From Mytilus galloprovincialis (Eukaryota; Mollusca; Bivalvia; Mytilida; Mytilidae): a stretch of DNA of 64,000 bases. This document shows positions 13,623-27,762 of this stretch, in pieces. Position numbers and translations under genes: made by a program. The DNA is taken from contig NC_134839.1 in the NCBI RefSeq assembly GCF_965363235.1, forward strand, positions 97,297,743 to 97,361,742, written 5' to 3'. The notes under the pieces were generated by a model, which searched no databases, was not told where the DNA came from, and saw only the letters and a list, made by a program, of their open reading frames with translations. Position 1 is the first letter of the stretch. Each line of letters begins with the position of its first letter.

Positions 13623-13817
13623 CAATTATTATCAACAGAATTAGAATAAAGCCATATTATATTGATTAAACTAAAACCTTCATTCTTTTCACTAACTTAT
13701 ATATTGTTTTTTATACTATTGTTCATTTAACGTGGGTGTGATAAGAATAATGCATTGTTATAGAAAACGTATTGGTTAAAATCCATACATATGCCACTAC
13801 ACCTTAATATAGTTGTT

Positions 13818-14100
13818 GATATAAAAAAAAAGATGTGGTATGATTGCCAATTAGACAACTCTCCACAAGAGACTAAAATGACACAGAATTAACAACTATA
13901 GGTCACAGATCGGCCTTCAATAATGAGCAAATCCCATCCCGCATAGTCAGCTGTAAAAGGCCCCTAAATGGCAACGTAAAACAATTCAAACGCGAACGGT
14001 TATTTATGTACAAAAAATGAACGAAAAAAACAAATATGTAACACATAAACAAACGACAACCACTGAATTACAGGCTCCTAAATTGGGACAGGCACATACA
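13818..14100 (+). repeat. Family B interspersed repeat
   Basis: Begins AAAAAGATGTGGTATGATTG, includes CCACAAGAGACTAAAATGAC, AATGAGCAAATCCCAT and AAACGACAACCACTGAATTA, and ends near TGGGACAGGCACATACATAC. Collinear with 57553-57935. Confidence 0.7.
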
Positions 14101-15498
14101 TACATAAAGTTTATATATGCATGTATGTAATATATTTCATTTTTTTTTTTTATTGCAGCTTATCATTACTTTTACTGCAGAAAGATTAAGTATAACATCA
14201 TCTTTAAGGTTTAAATTCTATGAGACTTTTTAATGCATTGCAAAATTACACAATAACTTTATTTCCATTGGTACGTGCACTTTTATACGTAATTTCATTG
14301 ATGAAGAGTTTTTCCGATTGATTACAAGTGACCCGTATAAACGATATATCGATTGAAAAGTAAAATTATATCAAATACTTGGTCACATACAAAAACAACG
14401 ACAATAAGCTCGAATTATCATGTATGTAGTAATTAGAATTCTGGTGTGATGAATTATACGTAGTTTATAGAACATATTTTGTTTATTCATTCCAATCAAT
14501 TTTCATGACTTCCGGATTACATATCGGAACTTAAATTACAAAACAAAATATATGCAGTTTAAACAACTTTAAAACACAGGCTACATGATTAAATTACTTG
14601 TCTTTATGTCAGCGACTATGACAATTAGACATTTTACATGTGGTTCTTATGGAGTACTTGTGACAAATTTAATGAGAGATAAATAATAATATAAACTTAA
14701 TAGTTATAACCCACTATATATAAATGTAAAGACAAAGTAAGCCCTCAGCCCTCAAACAATCAAATCTCTCAGAGTAAGTATTTTACCGGTTTTGGTTTGG
14801 CATCAGTCTGTTTTTTTTTACTAAATGTATATCATTACTTACATTACTTTTTTCTCAATAATAGATTGCATATTTCGCTGGCAATGATGCAGCAATGTTT
14901 TCTTTATAACTTTCAGAACATGCATTTCTAGGGCAGCACAAGTGGTGTAAATCAAGCCAATAAAAACAAAATCTAGTTAAAATAGAACTATTGATTATGC
15001 TTATGACGTAGACAGAGAACTCTGCAAACACTTGTGATTTATTTTGTCTGTAACTGATTTCTGGCTAACAACTCAAAAACGTTTGTTACAGCGTAATGTA
15101 AATAAATCACCGGATTTTTTTCCCGATGTGCAGAAAGTGTCTAAAATAATAGTTGGGGGCGATTATTTAATAAATCACAAAAGCGTACTTCGTAAAAACT
15201 GAATATTGCACTGCAGATTTAAAGGAGGACCGTAAACAACCCGCGCTGTTCATATATGCAAAAAGCCTGACAATAAAAAGATTTTATCAAATGAAATGGT
15301 CCTTTAAAAAATCAGATTTTTTTTTTAGCTGCAATCAATATAAAGTATGATAAATACCCATACTGAGTCTACGATAATATTATTAAAGCTCTCAATTTTC
15401 TCCTTGAGAACAATTTGCCCTTTTGTGAATTTTCTCTTCACTTCTCTATAAAACATTTCGGCAATTAATTGTATCTACAGATTGTATGTATATATATA
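14101..15498. other. No recognisable gene or repeat
   Basis: Nothing identified between the family B copy and the ATCGACGTCC MITE. Confidence 0.5.
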
Positions 15499-15977
15499 TG
15501 TAAGACTCAGATCGACGTCCGGCCTCTAATCGACGTCCATTCCTCAAATCGACGTCCGTTCCTTAAATCGACGTCCAAATATGATGTCACATTCTCAAAT
15601 CGACGTCCAATATTTTTATACTCTAATCGGACATAATGTATTGCCAAAACGTCGTCCAATTGATTGTAGTCGTCTTTAATCCATGTTCAATATCAACAAA
15701 TAATAAATTACTGGACTTGATTTACACTTATACGTACGTGTTTTGTAGGGTTCTTATGACAACTAAGTTTTTAAACATTTATGCATATTTTCCATATACA
15801 TTTCTTCAACCTGAGAACATACATGCTCCTTGATGAAATGCCTAAAAATGGACGTCGATTAGACAGGCATAAAATTGGCCGTCGATTTGGAATGTTATTT
15901 CATTGTGACGTAACATTTGGACGTCGATTTGAGGAAAGGCCGTCGATTAGAGACCGGACGTTGATCTGAGTCTTACA
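15499..15977. mobile_element. 479-bp MITE with subterminal ATCGACGTCC iterations
   Basis: The termini TGTAAGACTCAGATC and its complement form long inverted repeats (about 90 bp left, 73 bp right). Inside, AATCGACGTCC-like units recur five to six times on the left and in inverted orientation on the right; the right arm lacks one unit. It sits within a TATATA tract, consistent with a TA target site. The interior is AT-rich and non-coding. The iterated subterminal motif resembles transposase-binding arrays. Confidence 0.85.
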
Positions 15978-16189
15978 TATATATATGCACCAATTACACA
16001 CCTAAAAAGCAGACCTGTCAGTTAATTGTTTTGTAACAGTTAGTTTTCGTAACCTTAATGATAATTGTTTTTTTAAATCAACTAACATTATTTGCTTATT
16101 TTATTGAAATTAAGCACAGGGAACTAACGTTAAAGAAATCTTCAGCAATATTTGTCCTTTTTGGGATTTGAATATTTCACGTTCACGCG

Positions 16190-17480
16190 CGTTTACTTGT
16201 TCTGTTTCATTCCAAATCCATCATTTCAAAAGATCTTCAGGAAGTGTTACTGAATCTGGATAGTTTAACATAATACCACTATTTCTGTTTAATCAAAACT
16301 AGTTACTTTTGTTAAAACAAGAGAATAGATAAAATATTTATAACTACTGTGTAAATCGGATGCAGTCGCCTCATATCTTTAATTATTAGAACATAGTTGA
16401 AAACAATAGTTTGTGTTAATGGTACTTGTAGTCTGTTGTACAAAGCTTCGTCCCCGAGGTAATCACCTCCCCAGAAGTCAGCACTTCGGTGTTGACATGT
16501 AAAGCAATGATAGGGTCATTTTTTATTAATTTTCTGTTTACAAAAATATGATTTTTGAAATATTTTTGAAATACTAAGGATTTTTTAATCCCAGACATAG
16601 ATTATCATAGGCGTATTTTGCACCATTTTTAGGAATTTAGGTTCTCAACTTTGTACTTGTTTGGCTTTATAAATTTTTTTATCTAAGCGGTTTATGTAGA
16701 CGTTACGCGCATCCGGCGTATACACCTTTAAGCCTGGTACTTTTGATAACTAGTAAAAAGCGTCTTCTTTGTTAATTTCAGGACCATTGGAGTACCTGAC
16801 GTTAGAATTAAATAATAGATTGATGCATCGTTATAGTTATTACTTCCTTAACGGTCAATATTTGAATTGTTTAAGTATTATATTCTTATGTTTTACCATT
16901 AACATAGAAGTGTTTTCATTTATTTTGCAAAACGATTCAGGTTTTTGGCAATTGAACCAGACACAGACAAGATAGTACAGCGTTTCATATTGTCATACAG
17001 TGATAGAGTACCAATTTGTTGACATAAAAATAGACATAATTGAAATTCCATTCCAAATCCATATCTACAATACATGTTCTGAAAATGTTACTGCATCTGG
17101 AAAATTTAAGATAATGACACTATGTTGTCCTGTTTATGATCTTTTTTTCATTAAATGCCTTGTTAACACTGTCGTAACAAGTTGAATATGTGAATGATTA
17201 TTCCATTTGTCCATCTTTAAAACCAACAAACTCCACTTCATTGGTCTGTATACACATGCACTCAAATAGACATAATGCTGTTAATACTAACCCCGTTGTG
17301 TCATTATACATATATCGGTCAATAAGTCTGAAATAACAAAGACAAATCGTCTACTTTTTCAATTACCAGACCAATTTGATGTACCAGACGTTCCAATTGA
17401 AGAAAAGATAAATACAACCTAATAGACAATATTTCATTTTTTTTAGTTTCATATTCTTATGTTTTACCATATAAAATCAA
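16190..17480 (+). repeat. Diverged local duplications
   Basis: Two segment pairs look related: 16205-16300 with 17040-17140 (CATTCCAAATCCAT..., GTTACTGAATCTGGA / GTTACTGCATCTGGA) and 16785-16905 with 17370-17475 (GACCA..., ATATTCTTATGTTTTACCAT). The family F monomer lies between the members of the first pair. Old and non-coding as far as I can see. Confidence 0.4.
16440..16760 (+). repeat. Family F monomer, diverged
   Basis: CTTCGTCCCCGAGGTAATCA, ACTAAGGATTTTTTAATCCC, AACTTTGTACTTGTTTGGCT and GTTACGCGCATCCGGCGTAT follow the family F order; ends with CTGGTACTTTTGATAACTAG. Confidence 0.6.
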
Positions 17481-18324
17481 TACTTAATTTGCTAGATTCA
17501 AGAACTTAAGCGCAAACTCAGGTTTCAAAGAGGTAAAGCCAGTTTGTCCTATATCTATTTCTCTATCAGGATCATTTCCAAGAAGTCATATATATTATAT
17601 ATAACAATAATATCTCCAGACGTGTTCTTTCAGAAGAAAAACCTTAATGTCATATTTCTAAACATTAAATCAAGTTATTTATGCAGATAAATGCCTGAAA
17701 CAGCATTTTTATTTATAAAAGATTAAAAGGATAATATAAAAAATAAACTTCATACATGTTTAACGAAAAACGATATAGTACGAACCAAACTAAATCAAAA
17801 TCTGTAATCATTTGTTCAGTAGAACTATATTATATATCGGTGAAATTTATTTATTTTGAGCTGGTGGTCCTGCAGTACATTTGTGAAGATATTTTTTTTT
17901 TATTTTTAGTTGAAATAGTTGAAATTATTTGCCTGCTATTGCGATTCCTTTATATTTCATCTTATTTTCAATTTCGAATTTGAGATTACCTCACTGACAC
18001 TATCCCTTTGATAGGTTTATATCGAGAAAATCTAATAAGCAAATAAATTCATATGATGTTTTCTTATCAAAACCAATTCATGATTTAATTTGAATTTGCT
18101 CTACACGTGTTTCTGGAAAACCTTTAACGTGTATAGTCATGACCATAAGTTTAGATAGTATTAAATATAGAACACAAAATGACATACAAAAAAAGGCATT
18201 AGAACAACAAAACTTGTGCCTTATTCAAGGGATTAAAAATTCATTTTTCAAAACCAAATGGAAGCGAAATCATCATTTTGGTGCCGTTTATTTAGCTTAC
18301 TATGTTTTTTGCTCATTGTTGAAG

Positions 18325-18425
18325 TGCCACGTTGGTCTATAGTTGCTTACCTTCTACGTCATTTTGTTACTGGTGAAGAGTTATCTCGTTGATAATCATA
18401 CCACATTCTCTATAAATTTATAAAA
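18325..18425 (-). repeat. Family B 5'-end fragment
   Basis: Reverse complement of the family B start: GGTCTATAGTTGCTTACC through TGATAATCATACCACATTCT. Confidence 0.5.
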
Positions 18426-19404
18426 GGAGATATAATGTATACTTAATTAAGATAGCAATCAAACAACGCAAAACCCAGTCTTTAACAATAGACAATGGCC
18501 AGTTATAAATCATCATTATTCAAGGAAAGCAGTGAATATATTTAACTGTCTATATCAAGCATTTGCCATTAGCTACAAATTCGCTAAATGACAAAAGACC
18601 ATAAACATAAGATATAAATGTAGACAATCACAAACGATGTTTGACGATCAGTTGAATAACACAAGGTGCCTGACAGAATGCACTAAATAATCAGTGCAAA
18701 TACAAGTCTGTTCTGTATAATGTCAGAGTAAATAAAAAGACAACAATAACAAAGCCAAGTACGAGAACAAATATATAGATATACCTATTAAAGTTTGTGT
18801 CAATACTATAGTTATACGTCTATCAAGACAGAAGATATATTCAAATGATTATTCCTTAATTTGCTTGATTAATAAACAAAGTTATCGCTGTTAAAGACGT
18901 GAAATATTATTGTCTAAAAATTGAATCCAAGCAAGATACAAACATGAATTTGCAATATATCTGTCTTCTTGAAATGGTATTTAGTAAACGTTTCTATCAA
19001 TATCTATATCTTTTTTTCATTTTTGACATCTTCCTCCAACTTAATTTATATATTGTTTCTATTCATTTGAAGATTTATTTTACTATAATTATATTGGTCC
19101 CTTCTATGTGGAATTTAAAAAAACTATAAACACTTGTTGACGATCGTATATATATATATATATCTTTTGATTTCATTATCATATCATTGGGTTGACGTCT
19201 CATTGACATTTTTCCAATATATACTTTTATTTATATTCAAATAACCCTTATCATTTTAATACGTACATGTGTGTACGCTTAGGCTTTACAAAATCTTAAA
19301 TACTCGATAATTGTATTTAAGATTTGCAGATAATTTTGTATAGGTGTATATTAATACAAATACAAAAGCAAATTTAGTCTTATCTTAATTTTCAATTATT
19401 TGAA

Positions 19405-19485
19405 GGTCATTGAAGACCGTATGATGACCTATAGTTGTTTACTTCTACGTTGTTTGATATCTGGTGAAGAATTTTATACATTGTC
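19405..19485 (-). repeat. Family B fragment
   Basis: GAAGACCGTATGATGACCTA then TAGTTGTTTACTTCTACG matches the reverse of family B; diverged. Confidence 0.45.
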
Positions 19486-19599
19486 ACTAATTTCAAATCT
19501 TATACTTATTTTTTTTATATAAAAACAATTTTAAATTTAATACTCGAAAAATACTGTTATTTGCAATTGCAATAATAGTACTGAGCGAAAATGGTGTGT

Positions 19600-20420
19600 G
19601 AATAAAGGCAACAATGGTATACTGCTAGAAAGTCATAGAACGATTGAGTGGAAACAAATATCGGGTGGTGTTCTCGACGCTATCTTTGGATTAGGACGTG
19701 TCCTAAGACCATCTTATGATATATCACAATTTTCGTCCAAAATTTATGACACCTAATTAAGTGTCTTAAGGTCATCACATCTTCATCCTAACTTTGTGCA
19801 TGCTTTTTTTCTCATTTTTATAAATGAAGATGAACATGGAATGAAATGCACCGTCGGTTATTGTGCATGGTTTATAACTTTGAACTTCGTGTTTTACGAT
19901 ACAATGACAATACGAATTCAATATTCTCATTTCAAAAAAAACTTCTAAAATTTTTGATTTGATTTTATAAGTACATTTGAATTCATGCATTTAATTAAAT
20001 ACATGTAATCATGAAATTTTGTTAAAAAAAATATTAATTGGTTTCGTCAATTATCAAACAATTACTTTGAACTATTTACGATTTCGCACATAAAATACGA
20101 TTAGGACGTCATAACATAAGATGCGAGACGCGTCTGAGATAGCTTCGAGACACAACTTAAGAGTCTCCTAAGTTCATCCTAAAATTTGTCGTATCTCTGA
20201 CTTAGGACGAATATTAGGATACTTTCGAGAACACCACCCAGGGTTACAAACTAAAACCGAGGGAAAAACAACAGAAGCACTGCAGTGCAATAAAAAAAAA
20301 AACAACGTTGCAACATACATAGAAACGAACTATTATATACCTGACTTAGTACATGACATTTAAGGAAAAAGGTGGGTTAATAGTAGCCCTGCAAAAACAA
20401 GAACCAACTTTGTCGTGCTA
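19600..20420 (-). mobile_element. Family A copy, interrupted
   Basis: 3' end (AATAAAGGCAACAATGGTAT read on plus) at 19600-19662 and more of the body at 20240-20420, separated by the 577-bp element. Only the 3' third of the family is present. Confidence 0.7.
19663..20239. mobile_element. 577-bp terminal-inverted-repeat element splitting a family A copy
   Basis: Perfect 15-bp terminal repeats GGGTGGTGTTCTCGA, followed by looser inverted similarity (blocks of TTAGGACGT/CCTAA at both ends). Minus-strand family A sequence lies directly on both sides (19600-19662 and 20240-20420), so the element landed inside an existing family A copy. No clean target duplication was found. Interior frames look like chance. 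Confidence 0.75.
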
Positions 20421-23400
20421 ATTTGATGTAACCTTTTACTTCAATAAATTTAACAAAATGATGCAGTCATAGTTAAAGATGCAATCTTTTTATTACAATG
20501 ACATATTTACTTAGTCCTAGAATCTGGTGGGCATTCATTTTGCCAATAATTCTAAACTACGTTTGCAATTAATTTAAAAGATTATTTCAATAGGATACAT
20601 ATATATCTATAGAATAACAAAAACAAAGAAAGATCATACTATTTTGTTATAATGTAAAGTCGGAATATGGAGTTTTTATCATGTTATTTCTGAAGAGAAA
20701 TTAACTTGTTAACGCTAAGAGAAGTTCACATCTCCAATGCGTGCTTCTGACTGAGAAAAATCCAATGATTACTTGAACCTTTGCCAAGTCGACTTTACCT
20801 CGTTCTGCTGTGATAGACAGCTGATGAATGGGGAATGAAATAAGACCACACATACGGGTTTCTCTTTGTTGAGGTATTCAGGGGAGATTGAAATAAAATC
20901 CACTGATATCCGTTTATTGGATAAAACACAATATGCATTGTATTGTATTGTAATCCGTGTATTAAGAGAAATATATGACACAGAGTATACAAAGTGGGAA
21001 AGAACTCGTGCTTTAATATATTTCATTCAGCATTATTTTTTTTTACATGTTCAATAGGCACACATTTGGTAAAACATTCCACTTTTAAAGAATTTATAAT
21101 TATGCATAAATCCAAGACAATGTTCAAAATGTGAATCTATAATATAATATTTAAAAAACATTCTAAAAGGTCTTAGTATATTTAGTTTGGCCATACAATA
21201 TTTTGTTTTACATAGTTTGATTTATACTAATTAAGAAATAATTTTTGATTGGCCATGTATGGTTTATTTTTTGCATTTTTGGGTTGAAAGTTTAATTTAT
21301 ATTAATTAAGGAATAATTTCCGCATAATATATTATAAGTTAGAAATAATTCCCGCATAACGTACGATAAATATCCACTAGTAGTTCATTCAAATGACGTC
21401 CAAATGTTTCTCGTCGTGGTATTGAAATATTAATTCCTTGTGGAAATGCATATTGCTTAATATGAAGGATTTTCAAGAAAATCACTAAACATATTTTCTA
21501 GTATCATTGTTTTTGAAATGAATAAAAGAAGAAGTCGTAAAAAGACAAAGACCAGAAGATGATGTAGTTGTCTTTTTTTCGGTAATACAGTGATATTATC
21601 TTACAGTTATTTTATAGCACCAGATGGTTTGGTATTTGTTTTTGTGAAAGCTGGATATGGATTGACTTCGATTGCATGCTCCTCAACATATTTAATATAT
21701 AAAACGGGTATCCCATATCCTTCACATATTGTTATTCTCAATGTCATGCAGTGCCTTATACTTATTTATTTATACCTCTTACATGTAGCACTGGATTGTC
21801 TTCAAGTGGGTATCGGATTTTTTTAAATCCAACTTTACTATTTCATATATTAAACAATGCATGTAACCGCGACTGAAGGTCAAACTATCAGTCTATGGAT
21901 ACATTTACGGTTATATCCATTTGGGGTTTGTTTTTTTTTTTTTGTGCGGATAGGGTGTATAATTCATTCCATGCCATATATTCATTTCTATCAGCTATTA
22001 GGCCGTTTTAATATATTATATTACGATGTTTCGCTAGACAAATGATTTCTCTTCCATCTTATATACACAATTTCCTACATTTGTGCATTTGTGCACACCA
22101 TTCATTTTCATTTCTTACAAGGCCAGGATATTACATTCAAAAACAAATGTTCGCCCCGTACCGTTAAAAAATGCCTATTGTCTAATGTTTTGGAGAGTTA
22201 TCTTTTCATAATTGACAAATTAAATCACCTATTTCATAGTTAAACACATCCACAAATATAATGTATATACCAGTATCACTTTTGTACGCCAGCTGTTGAT
22301 GCTGTCAAATGACGATTAGTGTAAAATATATTTATATCAAATAGTTAAATATTAATTTAGGGAAAAAAATCTAATATCTTTTGAAAAAAATATTTATGTG
22401 TTGTATGAATGACAATTTTATGAAGCATAAAATAACATTTTCGAAGGAAATACACACCTGCCCTCCTTTGTGTATTAATTGATGTAGATCATAATCCTAT
22501 TTATATACATAATTATATTTGTTTCAGGCATATTCTAAATAAAGGCATCTTTGTAAAATTCCCGAAAAGCTTCAGGATTTTAATAAAATGATTGATTTTT
22601 GCAGTGACTTGGAAATTGAATTTCATTTTTTTTTTATTATTATTATTAATTGCAGTTTTGAATACATCTTTTCTGTCAGTGAAAATAATTACGTTGTACA
22701 AGAACAGTATCGGTAATAAAAAGGTAAGGAGGCGCTTTTATTATAAATAAATGAACAAATGATTCCCATAACAGATAATGGTGCCCTTTTCTGTAAACCA
22801 TAAGAACCTAACTTAAGTTCTTGTTTTGTATTACATGATATAATTAAGATTTGTATTAGCAGTGTAATTATGAACCAGCACATTATTCCTGTTTAGGCAA
22901 TCAAGTCCAACTTATGGATATGAAAAGTCGTTTCTATTTAAAAGGGTGTTATATATTATGTACATGGTCAACAACTACAAAATCTTCAGTACTAATATTA
23001 CTATGCATACAAATGAATTCCTGTTCGATCTACATCTACTCGTACTATTTCGTCTACGTTCTGTATATATATTTTTAAATTTATCAGTTTGCTAAGTTAT
23101 TACGATGTAACACATATTTTTCAAGTTTAAATAAAACTTAATTGGGAATGTGGAACTCTGATTAAAAAACTTCCAAATAAATATATATTGCCTTAATCTT
23201 TGTATTATTGTTGTTAATTATTATTTGAAAGAATTAAAAAATTGTCAAATATACAACGCTTGTGGTAAATGCACTTAAAATCGAGGTAAAATTCTTTCAA
23301 ATATATTTTGATTATCATTTTCACAATTAATCCACAGAACCAGTTCCCCATGATTTAAAATATCAGCTTAAGTAGTCTTTCGATGATAACACACCCAAAA

Positions 23401-24267
23401 ACATAGCGTCAGCGTTGTGTGTACGTGGCGGATTTCGGAACACGTAACTAAATTTTGATAGCGGCAAAATTTGTGCTTTGGTAAAAAAAAAGAAGGAAAT
23501 GTATTATATTAACTAAATTCAATCAGTAATTATTTTACGAAATACACATTTACTTTAAGAAACTGATATTTCAGTAAAACAGTTGGATGACCGATGTTAA
23601 ACTGATGTATTGTTTAAATATTTCCTTCAAAAGCAATATGTAGTGCTTCATACATACATTTGTAAGAATATAATATAGTGTTTTATTCATTAGAAAAGAT
23701 CTTTCAAGTATATCATGTAGACTCTGATGGATTCAAATACTAGTACGTTTCGACAAATTTCAAATTGTGTCCTTCTGTGTGAAACAAATTTAAGGAAAAC
23801 AGGCCATCCGGATTTATATGCTGTTGCTGAATAAACATTAGTTTTCAAAGTTTATGATATTTACTTGGTCACTGAATAATTATTAACCATTAGTTATTTT
23901 TTTGTCGAGAACATCCTCGAACAACGCGGTTAGTTCGAATGTTTATGTTTTTTTTTTCAATTAATTTCAATCTTAATGGATTTGAACACGAAAAACTATT
24001 TCAACGAGTCTGTATTAAAACTAATATCTTTGAAATAGGTTTGTTTTCTGGTTATGTTATCTTAATGTATTGATTGATTATTGTTAGGATAAAAAACTGA
24101 AATTAGGAGGGCTAAATACATATTTTACGTTAAATCTGTTTTAAAAGTTTTGTGACATCATATTTAAAACAATTTAAGTAAAATTCGATTGTATTTGAAA
24201 TAAAACAAATCATATTTATGAATATGATCAATATTCAATTTTCAGTAACAATTTTATGCAAAATCTC
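20421..24267. other. No recognisable gene
   Basis: AT-rich. Around 21220-21345 a short phrase (TTTATA(T)TAATTAAG(A/G)AATAAT) recurs, but no element could be bounded. Frames here lack recognisable domains. Confidence 0.45.
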
Positions 24268-24922
24268 TAAATAAAAGCAACAGTAGTATACCGCTGTTCG
24301 AAACTCATAAATCGATAAAAAAAAAAATCCGCGTTACAAACTTAAACTGATGGAAACGCATTAACATAAGAGGAGAACAACGACACAACATTAAAATGTA
24401 ACGCACACAGAAACGAACTAAGTATTAGACAAAATCCGATGAGAATAACAAATACAACATCAAAACTAAATACATGAATTTGGGATATAAAAGTACCGTG
24501 ACACGTCTTATAGTAATGTGAATTCACACTCAAATATAAGAGGAAGCAAACGACACAACGAAAACACAACGTTACAATGTAACACACACAGAAACGAACT
24601 ATAATATAACAATGGCCATATTTCTGACTTGGAACAGGACATTTTTTTTAAAGAAAAAGTTGGTGGGTTGAACCTGGTTTTGTGGCTTGCCAAACCTCCC
24701 GCTTTAATGCAATGTTAAATATAACATTAAAATGACAACATAACATTACAGGACTACAATACAAATAAATAGGAGAACATATTGGACAGAAAAACACACG
24801 AATAATTGACAACACAAGGCACCAGGTTTAAAATTTAATACACCAGAAGTGCGTTTCGTCCACATAAGACTTACTTGTGACGGCCAGATACAAAAGTTCG
24901 AAAGCCAAAACAAGTACAAAAC
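24268..24922 (-). mobile_element. Family A copy, near full length
   Basis: From the 3' end (AAATAAAAGCAACAGTAGTA on plus) to the 5' head (GAAGTGCGTTTCGTCCACAT, then CAAGTACAAA). Contains the typical inner segments ACACACAGAAACGAACTA and ACACGTCTTATAGTAATGTG. Frames inside it are non-coding. Confidence 0.8.
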
Positions 24923-26949
24923 ATCCTGTTGCTTGGCTACTTGGTGGTTTTTGGCAGGTAGAAAGAGTTAATAATGAAAACATAATATATATAATTAGGT
25001 TTAACTCATTGTACTACTTTACTTTCTGTGACACAATTCCTGAAAAGTTTGTTAATTACTTAAATTAATTAAAAAATCCAGAGTCAATGCATCACTTGGT
25101 AGCGTTAATAGTACTATATATATAAACTAATAATACCAATTCAGTGCATATGTGATTTGGGATTAACTTTCATCAGTAACACTCAGAACCTGTAGAGTCA
25201 ACATTAAATATAAATTGCATCTATGTAGTAACACAACTTATAGATTGAAAATCTACAGTAAAATGTTTAAACACATTGTAAATGGTAGTTAAAATCTTGT
25301 TTCTCTGGTACTGGGTGCAATTAAATTATTTCCTCAAATAGTTTGTAGAATTCTATTGTTGTACCACAACCTACATTTCATCAAAGAAGCAACCCTAATT
25401 AAGGGTAAATAAAAACAACGCTTCTTTCAAGTCTCTTGTGACGATGATTTATCAGCTGATCAACATAATATTGCCCAATTTATTTATGATGATAGAATAA
25501 TTGTTGGCCTTTTTTCATATTAGAATCAGTTTCATAGATTTAATGGTCTATCTTGTCTCGGATTGAAATCCGAGGTATAGAAATTTGACTCTGACGTAGG
25601 AGTTTAAAACAAACGCATAGTTTTCCAGTAAACACATGGCTTATAAATTGTCATTTTGTTAATTTTCTGTTTTCTCAGGTAACGATTTGTGGTAGCTTCT
25701 TGTTTTAAGATTGGTGTGATCTTTTCAGCACTTAAAATCTAAGAGATTTTGTTATATCCGACTATTCATCGACACTCATCTAACGTTTATTTAGGTAATT
25801 TCTTTTTTTAAGTTATATATGTCAGAAAAATATTCGACTGTCAGAAAAGACAATCTCCTAATTCGTTCAGTAGTGGTGCAAGTAGTAATCGTAAAAGAAG
25901 TGCTGTCTTAAAGGATAATTTTGCAAAACTTTGAATGAACAGAAGTTATCAATTTACATTTCAATTTACCAAAATGCATATTACGAAAAGTTTAAATGTA
26001 AAATAAGTCTTTACATGTATATCAATCTTTCATGTGTTTCAATCTTACAACTTTTTGTTTCTATTTATTTAAGCCTGAAAAATCTTGTTTATTTGTTATC
26101 CTTGTGCTAAGTTAGGAAAATACGTTATGTGGTACAGAAATGGTGAATGTAAAAATTGTGCATGCAACTAGAACTTGGGAAACTAAATTTAGATGTCGAA
26201 AATGATAAATGTAACTTTAAACCTTCTACATTAAAGTAAATTATATGTTCGGATGATATTGATTCTGATACATAGAATACACGAAGATATCGGTTAAATA
26301 GCAACAATTTTGTATTTCTCAATATCAATTTATACGAATTCGTTATCCTCCATACAAAAATAAATATTAACACCGACAAAGTTTATTTTAATTAATATCA
26401 AATTTAGATATTGTTTTTAGTCTTTATTAATTTAAGAAATATAATATTCGCTATATATTCAATTAATGCAACAGTAGTTTGATCAACGTTTTTCATTAAT
26501 ACTTATTTGTAACATTTGCCTAACATTGATACCATATTTATAAGTATATTTTAATAATGTGTCCATGATAACTATTTATATATTGCACGAAAGCGTAATT
26601 AGATCAGAAAAGGAGACCTATTTCAAAGTGTTAGAGTAATCTTTATTTGGTGCTGGTCAATAGAACATGTGTATTTGTGTTCTATAACGTTAAATTTCAA
26701 TGATCAAATAGTAATATATTTTCATTTGGATCCAGAGAGTACAAAAAATTATCTTAACCAGAAAAAAATGAAAACAACATTATACATCCTTGGCTTTCAA
26801 TTATGCTGTTTTGAGTTAAGGTTAATCCACAAAAGCGCCTCGGACCGCAACTTTTGGTATTGGTTAAAAATCAGGTTGATCCCACGATGTTCTACATAAG
26901 AAAATGCCTATGTCAAGTGAGGAAGTTACGATGATCTGCATTGTAATCC
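24923..26949. other. No recognisable gene
   Basis: Nothing identified except a small family C-like phrase (ACATAAGAAAATGCCTATGT) at about 26893, just before the Penelope-like element. Confidence 0.45.
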
Positions 26950-27762
26950 GATAAATGTTGCTACGGATAAGAGTGTAACCTGTGCAGATTGGTAATCGTA
27001 ATCGTCGGTGAAATGAAAGGAAGGCTAAACAAACGCATGTGCGGTCATAGATCAGACATTAACCTCAATGTAAACGACATTCTTTACCAGCATTTTAATC
27101 AGTCTGATCATTCCATCGTTTCTATGACAGTTCGCATTATCGAAAAAATAAACCACAGTACTAACAATCCTCATCTTGTAACGCCTCTCCGTATACAAAA
27201 AGAGGACTACTGGATTGGTCAATTGGGAACTGTGACACCATATGGTTGCACCGACAAAATTGATGGTAAAGATATTCTATCTAGTCCTTCGTGTATCTCG
27301 GTGAATGTAATGAATATTTTTCACTCTACTCCTCGACGTAGACGCAGTCATGGTCATCGTCATTGTACATCACCTACTCTGCATGATGTCTCTATTAATG
27401 ACTTGCTGCCATTTATACAAAAGCCGCTAGGTATTCATCACATTCGCACGAAACTTTATTCATTACCCCTTTCAAAACTTCATTCTGTTCAATTTATGTT
27501 TGGAAACCACTGTTACAAACCCTCATTCGAACCAATACAAACTTACAGCTACTAGTATCATTTTGGATATTGCAAGTCACACTTTTCAAACCAGTTCGCA
27601 TTGGAAAAGATCAAAAAGAGAAATGGTAATTTCTTAATATTTCCATTGCCAACAAAGGTCTCGATGGCGTCAACTTAGGCAATATCCTTCATCATAAATT
27701 AGTTTAGTCGAAAATACCTCCTTATTTCAAATATCGGTCTGTACCAATCATTTCTTATACCT

